Positions 16,747 through 24,068 of a DNA stretch of 53,772 nt are shown piece after piece. Position 1 is the stretch's first letter, and the number at the start of each line of letters is the position of its first letter. A program made the position numbers and the translations under genes. The stretch comes from Clostridiales bacterium. Its GTDB lineage: Bacteria; Bacillota; Clostridia; Christensenellales; CAG-138. A model generated the notes under the pieces. It made no database searches. It was not told the DNA's origin and saw only the letters and a list, made by a program, of their open reading frames with translations. The DNA lies in contig JAILRE010000037.1 in the NCBI GenBank assembly GCA_024698505.1, positions 1-53,772 on the forward strand, written 5' to 3'.

Positions 16747-17273
16747 TCGGGCAGACCTCCTTTATAAAACTTGGGGATCCCGCAGGAGACCTCGGCTGAC
16801 GCGTCGAATTCCTTCGCCAGTCCGCGCAGCACGCGCGCGAGCCCCATTCGGTAGTCCTCGGTCATATCATCGTAAACCGCGCCGTCGCGGAATACCTCGT
16901 CCGCGACGCAGACGAAATGAGCGCATTTTTCGCTCAGCGCGAGCAGCTCACAAAGCGCCCTTTCGGGAGCCGTGGGATCGAAGCCCGCGCCGAACATCTC
17001 GTTCGCAAGGAGCGCAGTCACGCTGTCGAAGAGCACGGCGGCGTTATCCGGCGGAAGCTCGCCATAAAGCAGCCCCTTCCCGCGCTCGAGAGTGATAAAG
17101 CCCAGCCCGGCGCGGTCGGCGATATGCCTTTCTATGCGCTCGTCGTCCTCGCGGTCGACAGGCTTCATAGTCGCCCAATAGTATTTTGGACCGCCGTTCG
17201 CGAGCTTTATTGCGATTTCCTGGGCGAGCGAAGATTTGCCGCTCTTCGATCCGCCAACAAGCAGTATCCTCAT
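16743..17273 (-). CDS. cobU: adenosylcobinamide kinase / phosphate guanylyltransferase
   Basis: A 176-aa CobU with Walker A GGSKSGKSS (about 7-15), the ERHIADRAG region with the His that takes the GMP, VLFDSVTALLANEM and FVCVADEVF. It phosphorylates adenosylcobinamide and then transfers GMP. Downstream of cobT with a 4-nt overlap. It is at the short end for the family but has the main motifs. Confidence 0.93.
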   Translation of the reverse strand: MRILLVGGSKSGKSSLAQEIAIKLANGGPKYYWATMKPVDREDDERIERHIADRAGLGFITLERGKGLLYGELPPDNAAVLFDSVTALLANEMFGAGFDPTAPERALCELLALSEKCAHFVCVADEVFRDGAVYDDMTEDYRMGLARVLRGLAKEFDASAEVSCGIPKFYKGGLPE

Positions 17274-18367
17274 GCCTTGTAATTAAAATCCTTTACTTCA
17301 TCGAGGTTTTTGAGATAGTCGTCGTCTATCGCGGCTTCGTTAAAAGTCGCCATGCCGTTCATGACGGCGCACGCCGCGCGCATCACCTGGAACGCGATAG
17401 GACAGCCGCTCCCCTCGCCGAGCCGCATATCGAGGAGCAGGAACGGTAAAAGACCAAGCTCCTTCTCCGCAAGCTTATACCCAGGCTCCTCCGAGGCGTG
17501 GGAGAGGAAAATGAAATCCCGCGCCGCCGGGCAGAGCCTTACCGCCAAGAGCGCGGCGACGACGGATATGAACCCGTCCGCTATGGCGGGCAGGCGGTAT
17601 TTTGCACAGCCCAGATACGCGCCGGTCATCGCGGCGATATCGAGCCCGCCGACCTTCGCAATAACATCCACGGGATCGCCTTTATCGGGAGCGTTTATGC
17701 GTATCGCCTCCCTGACGACGTTTATCTTATGCTTCAGCGCCTCGTCATTCAGACCGCTGCCGCGTCCCGTGACGAGCTCCGCGTCGGCGCCGGTGAGCGC
17801 CGCGAGCACCGCGGCGGAGGTGGTGGTGTTGCCGATGCCCATTTCGCCGACGCCCATTGCGTCAAAGCCGTCGCGCTTCGCCTTTTCGGCAGCCGAGACG
17901 CCGACGGAGACCGCGTAAAGCGCTTCCTCCCGCGTCATGGCGGGACCTCTCAGTATGCTCGCCGTGCCGCGGCGGAGCTTTCTCGTTATGAGTTCGGGCC
18001 GTTCGGGTGCGTTTATGCCGACGTCGAAGACGCGGACTTCGTTCCCGAAGTATGCGGCCAGCGCGCTCATTCCCGTCTTATGCCGCGTCATGTTGACCGC
18101 CTGCGCGAGCGTTACGGACTGCGGCGTTACGGCGACGCCCTCGTTTACCACCCCGTTGTCCGCGGCGAATACCGCGACGAGGCATTTTGAAAGCTCGTTT
18201 TTGACGCGGCCGGTTATCCCCGCGAGGCGTATGGAAATATTCTCGAGCTTGCCGAGGCTTTTGGGCGGCTTCGCAAGCTCGCTCTGGCGCTTGACCGCGG
18301 CCGCGGCCGCCTCCGAGAAGGCGGGCGAAACGCCGCTTATAAACAGCTTCAATTCAGCGTCTGTCAT
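17270..18367 (-). CDS. cobT: nicotinate-nucleotide--dimethylbenzimidazole phosphoribosyltransferase
   Basis: A 365-aa CobT. It makes alpha-ribazole phosphate from nicotinate mononucleotide and the lower-ligand base. Motifs: QSELAKPPKSLGKLENISIRLA at the N-terminus, FAADNGVVNEGVAVTPQSVT (about 68-88), VGEMGIGNTTTSAAVLAAL (about 170-188), and FLSHASEEPGYK (about 290-301), and LDMRLGEGSGC (about 312-322) with the catalytic Glu. No genes for lower-ligand base synthesis (BzaA-F) are seen here, so the base comes from elsewhere or from the surroundings. Confidence 0.96.
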   Translation of the reverse strand: MTDAELKLFISGVSPAFSEAAAAAVKRQSELAKPPKSLGKLENISIRLAGITGRVKNELSKCLVAVFAADNGVVNEGVAVTPQSVTLAQAVNMTRHKTGMSALAAYFGNEVRVFDVGINAPERPELITRKLRRGTASILRGPAMTREEALYAVSVGVSAAEKAKRDGFDAMGVGEMGIGNTTTSAAVLAALTGADAELVTGRGSGLNDEALKHKINVVREAIRINAPDKGDPVDVIAKVGGLDIAAMTGAYLGCAKYRLPAIADGFISVVAALLAVRLCPAARDFIFLSHASEEPGYKLAEKELGLLPFLLLDMRLGEGSGCPIAFQVMRAACAVMNGMATFNEAAIDDDYLKNLDEVKDFNYKA

Positions 18368-19115
18368 TCAAAAAGCCTTTCTCTTCAAGCCATTTTACCG
18401 AGGCCGTCGAATCCATGTTCTCTATCGTGAAGGTCGCGTCCGGCGACAGGCGCAGGACTTCGTTGATCATTCTTTCGCAGTCGATATCGCCCTCGCCGAT
18501 GGGAAGATGCAGATCGTTTTCGCCATGATTGTTATGAAGATGGACGTGCTTCAGATGCTTTGCCATTGGCGCGATCCAATCTATGGGCGCGGTCTCGGAA
18601 AGGCTCGCGTTCGCGTGGCCTATATCGAGGCAGAGCCCGAGGCGGGCGTCGCCCACCCCCTCCGCTATCTCGACGAGCATTTCAGGGCCCGGCTCCATCA
18701 CGTTTTCGAGTGCGATAACGATATCTCCGGGCGCTTCCTTCAAAAACTCCTTCCAAAAGCGGACGCTTTCCGAAACGTAATGCGAAGGAAAATAGACGTG
18801 CGGGACGTACCCGCCGTGGACGACGATGCGCTTTATGCCAAGCGCAGAAGCGAGCGCCGTCGACTGCCTGTACCTTTCCTTGGTCAGCTCGCGCACCTTC
18901 GGATCTATCGCGCAGGGCGCTATCTCCGCAAACGGGGCGTGGAACCACAGGCTCTCCGCGCCGCGCGTTTTTTCCCTTGCGGCGGCGAGGTTTTTTTCCG
19001 TATCAACGTCTATCCGCTGCGCCCAGCAGAAATCCGCGATCTCTATCCCGAGACCGTATTCGCGGGCGATGCGCGCTGCGTTTTCATCTATTGTGGAAAC
19101 GTGAAACCGGTTCAT
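18354..19115 (-). CDS. TIM-barrel sugar isomerase/endonuclease-like protein in the cobalamin operon
   Basis: A 253-aa protein of the xylose-isomerase-like TIM-barrel family (AP endonuclease family 2). Visible metal-ligand type motifs: RIVVHGGYVP (about 94-103), IALENVMEP (about 132-140), LCLDIGHANAS (about 158-168), VHLHNNHGENDLHLPIGEGDID (about 190-211), and FTIENMD. The His/Glu/Asp pattern fits a divalent-metal site. It overlaps cobT by 14 nt and the ATPase gene by 4 nt, so it is translated as part of the operon. No step of the known pathway needs such an enzyme; sugar or ribazole handling would be a guess. Confidence 0.8.
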   Translation of the reverse strand: MNRFHVSTIDENAARIAREYGLGIEIADFCWAQRIDVDTEKNLAAAREKTRGAESLWFHAPFAEIAPCAIDPKVRELTKERYRQSTALASALGIKRIVVHGGYVPHVYFPSHYVSESVRFWKEFLKEAPGDIVIALENVMEPGPEMLVEIAEGVGDARLGLCLDIGHANASLSETAPIDWIAPMAKHLKHVHLHNNHGENDLHLPIGEGDIDCERMINEVLRLSPDATFTIENMDSTASVKWLEEKGFLNDRR

Positions 19116-20206
19116 TTTTCAAGCATTCCTCTTTCTTTTGCGAGCGCGATAAGCCGCCCGTTCGCCTCGTTCAGCGCGCCGATCGGCGCTCCGGCGTCGA
19201 CTGCCCTTTCGCAGGAAAGCATCAGTTTTTTCGCTCTTTCAAAGAGCTCCTCCGTTATTGGCTCGAACGCGGGCGCGGTCACGCATTCCGCGGCAAGGCT
19301 TTTCGCCGCGCGCGCGTCGATATCGTTTTCAAAGATTATCCCGGCGGCAAACGGCGCTCGCTCCCTTTGGAGCCTTCTGAACACGGGTATCCCGAAGCCC
19401 GCGCCGGCGATCACGAATACCCTTGGCGCGCCGTCGGCTTTTTCGAGCTCGACGCTGCCGAGAACGGGATCGTAAGAGCCCTTATCGAGATCGTAAAGCT
19501 CCTCGACGGGCACGGACCTCATTACCTCGTCCGGCGCGCCGAAGGCGGCTATGGTCTCCCCCTTCACACAGAGGAGCAGGTCGCTTGCCTTTGCCGCAAG
19601 GTCTATCTCGTGCAGGCTCATTATCACGGTTACGCCGCGTTCGCGGGAAAGGCGGCGCAGTACGGAAAGAAGTTCCGTTTTGTACTTTATATCGAGGAAC
19701 GCGGTCGGCTCGTCCAATATGAGAAGCTCCGGCCTTTGCGCGAGCGCGCGCGCCAATACGACGCGCTGCTTCTGCCCGTCGGAGAGCGTCATGAAATCGC
19801 GCTCGGAAAGGTCTGTTACGCTGACGAGTTCGAGCGCGTCGTCGACAATGCGTCTGTCCTCCGTGGTCATTTTGCCGACGGCGTTGGTGTAGGGATAGCG
19901 GCCGAGGGAGACTATCTCGCGCACGGTGCAGAGCTCCGGGCGTATGCGGTCCGTCAGCACGACGGCCTGCTTTCTGGCAAGCTCCTTCGGCGTCATTTTG
20001 AAAAGCTCGCTCCCATCCACCATGACGGAGCCGCGTATCGCCGCAAGCTGGCGGGCGACGGTCTTCAATATGGTGGATTTGCCGGAGCCGTTCGGCCCGA
20101 TCAGCGTGAGTATCCCGCCCTTCCGGAGGGCGATATCTATATCCCGTATCAGCGTTTTGCCGTTGTAGCCTACGGCAAGGCCGCTCGTTTTGAAGAACTC
20201 CGTCAT
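19112..20206 (-). CDS. btuD: corrinoid/iron-type ABC transporter ATP-binding protein with C-terminal extension
   Basis: A 364-aa protein. Residues 1-250 are an ABC ATPase of the BtuD/FhuC group: Walker A GPNGSGKST (about 38-46), signature LSDGQKQRVVLARALA (about 140-155), Walker B LLILDEPTAFLD and the switch His in MSLHEIDLA. Residues about 255-364 form an additional domain (VFVIAGAGFGIPVFRRLQ, IIFENDIDARAAKSLA) not needed for ATPase function and of Rossmann-like character. Start at 20206 overlaps the permease stop (ATGA). It energises the permease next to it; corrinoid substrate is inferred from the riboswitch and operon. Confidence 0.88.
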   Translation of the reverse strand: MTEFFKTSGLAVGYNGKTLIRDIDIALRKGGILTLIGPNGSGKSTILKTVARQLAAIRGSVMVDGSELFKMTPKELARKQAVVLTDRIRPELCTVREIVSLGRYPYTNAVGKMTTEDRRIVDDALELVSVTDLSERDFMTLSDGQKQRVVLARALAQRPELLILDEPTAFLDIKYKTELLSVLRRLSRERGVTVIMSLHEIDLAAKASDLLLCVKGETIAAFGAPDEVMRSVPVEELYDLDKGSYDPVLGSVELEKADGAPRVFVIAGAGFGIPVFRRLQRERAPFAAGIIFENDIDARAAKSLAAECVTAPAFEPITEELFERAKKLMLSCERAVDAGAPIGALNEANGRLIALAKERGMLEK

Positions 20207-21237
20207 GCCTCGCGCCTCCTTCTCGATATCATCATCCAGATGACGACCGGCGCGCCGAATATGCTCGTGACGGTGCCGATATTGAGCTCCGTCGGGGAGA
20301 AGACCGTCCTTGCTATAAGGTCGCAGAAAACGCAGAACACCGCCCCCGCGAGGAACGCGGCGGGTATTACGAGCGTCGGCCTGGAGCTTTTCAAAAGCGT
20401 CCTCGTTATATGCGGCACGGCAATGCCTACGAAGGATATGGGCCCCGCGAGCGCGGTGACGCACGCGGAGAGCAGGGATGAGAGAAGTATCAGCGCCAGG
20501 CGGAACGGCCTGACCGCGACGCCCATGCTCTTGGCGTAACCCTCGCCGAGCGCGTAGGCGCCCATGGGCTTTGAAAGGAGCCATGAGGCGAGCGCGGCGG
20601 GAACGCAGATAACGAGCGCGGTCACGACGTGCTCCCAGCTCTTGCCCGAGAAGGTGCCCATCGACCAGTATTTGAGGTTGACTATATCCTGCTCGGAGGC
20701 GAAGGTCACGGCCATATCGGTAACGGCGGAGCAAATATAGCCCACCATTATGCCAACGACGAGCAAAAGCTCCATGTTCTTCACCTTTTGAGAGAACAGA
20801 AGCACCACGGCGGTTATCATGAGCGAGCCGAAAAACGCCGCGGCGACCATTACGGCGGGGCTCATGGCGACGCTGCCGGCAAGGAATATCATCGTTATCC
20901 CGACTATCATTTTCGCGCCGGAGGATATGCCCAGCACGAAAGGCCCCGCGATGGGGTTCCTGAAAAAGCTCTGGAGCAAGAATCCCGATACCGCGAGCGC
21001 CCCGCCCAGTATCGCGGCAAGCAGCATCCTCGGCATACGGACGTTGAAGATAATAATGCTCTCCGTCGAGGCGTCCTTTCCGTTCTTCAAAAGCGAAGCT
21101 ATCTCGGCGGGGCTCAGTCTGACCGAGCCTATCGCGAGATTCAGAACGAGCGCAAGCAGGAGCAGCGCTGAAAGAAGCAGAATCACCGCCGCGAATCTGC
21201 CCGCTCCGGAACCCGTTTTTTTGCTTCCCTTGACCAC
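20203..21237 (-). CDS. btuC: FecCD/BtuC-type ABC transporter permease
   Basis: A 344-aa membrane protein with about ten TM segments, the usual size for BtuC/FecCD. Typical motifs: RMLLAAILGGALAVSGFLLQ and NPIAGPFVLGISSGA (about 75-110), and FVGIAVPHITR (about 267-277). Together with the ATPase gene it forms the transporter core; the binding protein is encoded in the divergent operon (24069-25196). I take GTG at 21237, with GGAGGA 3 nt upstream; the ATG at 21282 lies within the riboswitch terminator hairpin and cannot be the start. Confidence 0.9.
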   Translation of the reverse strand: MVKGSKKTGSGAGRFAAVILLLSALLLLALVLNLAIGSVRLSPAEIASLLKNGKDASTESIIIFNVRMPRMLLAAILGGALAVSGFLLQSFFRNPIAGPFVLGISSGAKMIVGITMIFLAGSVAMSPAVMVAAAFFGSLMITAVVLLFSQKVKNMELLLVVGIMVGYICSAVTDMAVTFASEQDIVNLKYWSMGTFSGKSWEHVVTALVICVPAALASWLLSKPMGAYALGEGYAKSMGVAVRPFRLALILLSSLLSACVTALAGPISFVGIAVPHITRTLLKSSRPTLVIPAAFLAGAVFCVFCDLIARTVFSPTELNIGTVTSIFGAPVVIWMMISRRRREA

Positions 21238-21244
21238 TCTTCCT

Positions 21245-21280
21245 CCAAAAAACAAAACCGCGGCAGTATAAGACTGCCGC
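21245..21280 (-). terminator. riboswitch-controlled terminator
   Basis: Minus strand: GCGGCAGT (21273-21280) pairs with ACTGCCGC (21260-21267), followed by GGTTTTGTTTTTT. It stands between the cobalamin aptamer and the ribosome site of the permease gene, so the riboswitch probably acts by premature termination. Confidence 0.85.
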
Positions 21281-21309
21281 ATCCGAATTCATGCAACTAT
21301 ACTCCCCCG

Positions 21310-21535
21310 CGCTTCGTGCCTTCGGCGGGAGATCGTGTCAAGCAGGTCTTCCGGCTTGCGCATCACAGGTCACGGCGCGCCTTCTCAGGGCGTTAGCCCC
21401 AATGGCCGATTTTCATCCTGCGCCGTTCCTCCGCGCTTACGGCGGCGGTTCCGCCCGGGTCTTTCACCCGGTTGTCTATTATCCCGCGGAAGCCCGAGCA
21501 GCGGCTCCGGCAAAGGCGGGCACTTGACTTCAATA
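21310..21535 (-). ncRNA. cobalamin riboswitch (biosynthesis operon)
   Basis: Reading the minus strand it shows the core of a cobalamin aptamer: GTGCCCGCC near 21530, an ATCGGCCATTGGGGC stretch, GAGAAGGCGCGCC, and the B12-box variant AAGCCGGAAGACCTGCTTG (21338-21356). The core is somewhat diverged from the plus-strand aptamer 140 bp away. It precedes the 18-gene operon and a terminator, so cobalamin should turn the operon down. Confidence 0.92.
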
Positions 21536-21546
21536 TTTCGTTTCTT

Positions 21547-21575
21547 ATTTTATTATCTGCGCAATGCTTTGTCAA
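21547..21575 (-). promoter_or_regulatory. promoter of the cobalamin biosynthesis operon
   Basis: Minus strand: TTGACA (21570-21575), 17-bp spacer, TAAAAT (21547-21552), just upstream of the riboswitch. Confidence 0.75.
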
Positions 21576-21625
21576 GACGGCGATAAGCCGAAGCTTCCGC
21601 ACGACAAATATATAGGCGCGGATCA

Positions 21626-21654
21626 TTGACATTTTTCTCGATCGGGAGTATGCT
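21626..21654 (+). promoter_or_regulatory. promoter of the divergent cobalamin-regulated operon
   Basis: TTGACA (21626-21631), 17-bp spacer, TATGCT (21649-21654). Back to back with the minus-strand promoter at 21547-21575, each followed by its own riboswitch. Confidence 0.75.
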
Positions 21655-21675
21655 ATTTGCAATCAAATAAATATT

Positions 21676-21857
21676 TGAGTGCCCGGCGGGGCCCAAGGGC
21701 CTTGTCGGGAGAATAGGGAATCCGGTAAGAATCCGGAACGGTACCGCCACTGTATTTGCGGAGTCCGCGCATTTGGTGAAAGCCGGCCATTGGCGAAAGC
21801 TGAGAAGGCTGTGCGCGTGCGTCGATGCATAAGTCAGGAGACCTGCTTGGATATTCG
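21676..21857 (+). ncRNA. cobalamin riboswitch (chelatase/binding-protein operon)
   Basis: A near-canonical aptamer: GAATAGGGAATCCGGTAAGA (21711-21730), ACGGTACCGCCACTGTA (21738-21754), GCCATTGGCGAAAGCTGAGAAGGC (21786-21809) with the conserved GCCA-TTG and GAGAAGGC parts, and the B12 box AAGTCAGGAGACCTGC (21831-21846). It is followed by a terminator at 21916-21951. Confidence 0.96.
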
Positions 21858-21915
21858 AGGGTATGCTTCCCCGCGGGATACGGGGCGGCAGGCTTACGTT
21901 TGCTGCGTGAAAACG

Positions 21916-21951
21916 GTCGCGGCGGGATGATCCCGCTGCGGCTTTTGTTTT
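21916..21951 (+). terminator. riboswitch-controlled terminator
   Basis: GTCGCGGCGGGAT pairs with ATCCCGCTGCGGC (stem with two G-U pairs, 21916-21942), followed by TTTTGTTTTT. Confidence 0.8.
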
Positions 21952-22026
21952 TGCACGGAACCCCCGATATCCTCCTCGTTTGCTTAAAAAATCGGGGACC
22001 GCCCCGGAAAACAATAGGAGGTAAAA

Positions 22027-23196
22027 ATGAAAACCTTAGTTAAGATCCTTTGCATGACGCTTGCCGTATGCATGATCGCCGGTCTTGCCGCCTGCGCCAA
22101 GAAGCCCCGGAAGACCGACAAAGAGCTCGCCGACGAGGTCGCCGCTCTGATCGACGCCATCTACGTCCAGACCCGCACCGATAAGACCGACGAGCAGTGT
22201 GCCGCCGCCAAGGCCGCTTGGGACAAGCTGACCGACGCTCAGAAGGAGCTCGTTGAGGGCGAAGAGGCCGATCCCGATTACTTCGGCCGCGACACCGGCG
22301 ACGCTTCGAAGGACGATCCCAGGAACGCCGACAATATCGGCGAGAAGGAGCTCCTCGTCGTTTCCTTCGGCACCTCGTTCAACGACAGCCGCGCTCTTGA
22401 CATAAAGGGCATCGAGGACGCGCTTGCCGCCGCCTTCCCCGATTGGAGCGTAAGGCGCGCATTCACCGCGCAGATCATAATCAACCACATTCAGGCCCGC
22501 GATAACGAGAAGATCGACAATATTGAGCAGGCTCTCGATCGCGCAGTTAAGAACAACGTCAAGAATCTTGTTATTCTTCCCACCCACCTCATGCAGGGTG
22601 CAGAATATGACGAGCTTTGTGCGGCCGTCGACAAGTATGCCGATAAGTTCATCTCCATCAACATCGCCGCTCCTCTTCTCGGTCAGGTAGGCGCAGACGC
22701 CAACACCATTAACGCCGACAAGCAGGACGTAGCCGAGGCCATCACCGCCGCCGCCGTTAAGGACGCCGGCTATGCTTCCCTTGAGGCCGCCGCCGAGGAC
22801 GGCACCGCATTCGTATTCATGGGCCACGGCACCTCCCACAATGCGAAGGTCACCTACTCCCAGATGCAGGCTCAGATGAACGCCCTGGGCTATAAGAACG
22901 TATTCATCGGCACCGTTGAGGGCGAGCCCGAAGAGACCGCCTGCGAGGCCGTTATCGAGGCCGTTTCCGCCGCCGGTTACAAGAAGGTCGTGCTCCGTCC
23001 CCTGATGGTCGTTGCGGGCGATCACGCCAACAATGACATGGCCGATCCCGAGGATCCCGAGTCCTGGTTCTCCATGTTCACGGCCTCCGGCAAATTCGAG
23101 AAGATCGACTGCCAGATAGCCGGTCTCGGCCGCCTTGCCGACGTCCAGAAGCTGTACGTTGCTCACGCCCACGCTGTGATCGACTCCTTTGAATGA
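22027..23196 (+). CDS. cbiK: exported CbiK-like cobaltochelatase lipoprotein
   Basis: A 389-aa protein with a lipoprotein signal (lipobox LAAC, Cys about residue 22). Residues 30-105 are an acidic/helical linker; residues about 107-389 match class II chelatase CbiK: LLVVSFGTSFNDSR (start of the domain), VRRAFTAQIIINHI, LVILPTHLMQGAEYD with one catalytic-type His (about 185) and AFVFMGHGTSHNAKVTYSQM with another (about 260-280), LRPLMVVAGDHANNDM. CbiK inserts Co2+ into sirohydrochlorin in the cytoplasm; here the enzyme would sit outside the membrane, beside a corrinoid binding protein, so a role in metal or tetrapyrrole capture is more likely. AGGAGG 6 nt before ATG. Riboswitch-controlled. Confidence 0.88.
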   Translation: MKTLVKILCMTLAVCMIAGLAACAKKPRKTDKELADEVAALIDAIYVQTRTDKTDEQCAAAKAAWDKLTDAQKELVEGEEADPDYFGRDTGDASKDDPRNADNIGEKELLVVSFGTSFNDSRALDIKGIEDALAAAFPDWSVRRAFTAQIIINHIQARDNEKIDNIEQALDRAVKNNVKNLVILPTHLMQGAEYDELCAAVDKYADKFISINIAAPLLGQVGADANTINADKQDVAEAITAAAVKDAGYASLEAAAEDGTAFVFMGHGTSHNAKVTYSQMQAQMNALGYKNVFIGTVEGEPEETACEAVIEAVSAAGYKKVVLRPLMVVAGDHANNDMADPEDPESWFSMFTASGKFEKIDCQIAGLGRLADVQKLYVAHAHAVIDSFE

Positions 23197-23993
23197 TTCG
23201 GAAAATGAACGCTAAAACAGCTTTTTCATCCCTCCTCTGCATTGCCGTCCTTTGCCTTCTGCTCGCCGCGTGCGGGCAGAAGCCGGACGGTAAGGCGCCG
23301 ATAGCCGACGGGGTCTATTCCGCCGATTTCAAGACGGACGGCTCCATGTTCCACGTGAACGAGGCGCATCACGGCAAGGGCACGCTTACGGTCAAGGACG
23401 GCAGAATGACGATACACATCACCATGCCGTCGAAGAACACCGTAAACCTCTTCCCGGGCTCCGCAGAGGACGCCAAAAAGGAGGGCGCCGCGCTTATAGA
23501 GCCGACGCTCGACACCGTTACCTATGAGGACGGCTCGACCGAAGAGGTCTACGGCTTCGATATCCCCGTGCCGTATCTCGATAAGGAATTCGACTGCGCG
23601 CTCGTCGGCACCAAGGGCAAGTGGTACGATCACAAGGTCTCCGTCTCGAATCCCGAGCCGATAACCGTTTCCGTTGAGGACGGCGAATACCTCTGCGAGG
23701 TCGCGCTTTCCGGCGGAAGCGGAAAGGCGAGCGTTGAGAGCCCCGCAAAGATAGTCGTGAAGGACGGCAAAATGACCGCGACGATCGTCTGGTCGAGCAG
23801 TCATTACGAATACATGACGCTGGGCGAAACGAAGTACGAGCCCGTCAACACCGAAGGGAATTCCACGTTCGAGATACCCGTGGAGCTCGACCGCGATATC
23901 GCGGTCTCGGCGCTCACGACCGCCATGAGCGAGCCGCATCTCATCGACTACGTCCTGCGCTTCGACGGCGCAAGCCTCAGGAAGGCGGAATAA
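23193..23993 (+). CDS. two-domain lipoprotein, possibly NEAT-like
   Basis: A 266-aa lipoprotein (lipobox LLAAC, Cys about 27). It has two related beta-rich domains: about 38-155 (DGVYSADFKTDGSMF, GTLTVKDGRMTIHI, NTVNLFPG) and about 158-262 (DGEYLCEVALSGGSGKA, KIVVKDGKMTATIVWSSSHY, NSTFEIPVELD, a C-terminal DYVLRFD). The second has the look of a NEAT-type Ig-like haem/tetrapyrrole-binding domain; that is a resemblance, not a proven match. The gene overlaps cbiK by 4 nt, which suggests that the two exported proteins act together on a tetrapyrrole or corrinoid. Confidence 0.75.
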   Translation: MIRKMNAKTAFSSLLCIAVLCLLLAACGQKPDGKAPIADGVYSADFKTDGSMFHVNEAHHGKGTLTVKDGRMTIHITMPSKNTVNLFPGSAEDAKKEGAALIEPTLDTVTYEDGSTEEVYGFDIPVPYLDKEFDCALVGTKGKWYDHKVSVSNPEPITVSVEDGEYLCEVALSGGSGKASVESPAKIVVKDGKMTATIVWSSSHYEYMTLGETKYEPVNTEGNSTFEIPVELDRDIAVSALTTAMSEPHLIDYVLRFDGASLRKAE

Positions 23994-24009
23994 CTCAGTC
24001 TCCGTGTGT

Positions 24010-24056
24010 CTTCTGCGTGCGTTTGGGCTCGTTTCCCGCGCACGCAGAAGTTTTTT
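24010..24056 (+). terminator. intra-operon terminator/attenuator
   Basis: CTTCTGCGTGCG (24010-24021) pairs exactly with CGCACGCAGAAG (24039-24050), followed by TTTTTT. It lies between the second lipoprotein and the binding-protein gene and should lower expression of the latter unless transcribed through. Confidence 0.8.
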
Positions 24057-24068
24057 GAAAGGTGATCC

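Noticed and set aside
20207-21292. Apparent N-terminal extension of the ATPase gene giving a 726-codon frame
   Set aside because: The extension is the out-of-frame shadow of the permease gene, which has the right family features and a GTG start with a ribosome site.
21291-21586. Several short ORFs on both strands between the divergent cobalamin operons
   Set aside because: They overlap the cobalamin aptamers and terminators, which explain the sequence fully.
22036-23172. 378-codon open frame antisense to the chelatase gene, and similar long antisense frames at 24099-25292, 31754-33205 and 33264-34370
   Set aside because: Long antisense frames are expected in GC-rich genes of this composition; the sense frames have clear families, signal peptides and ribosome sites.
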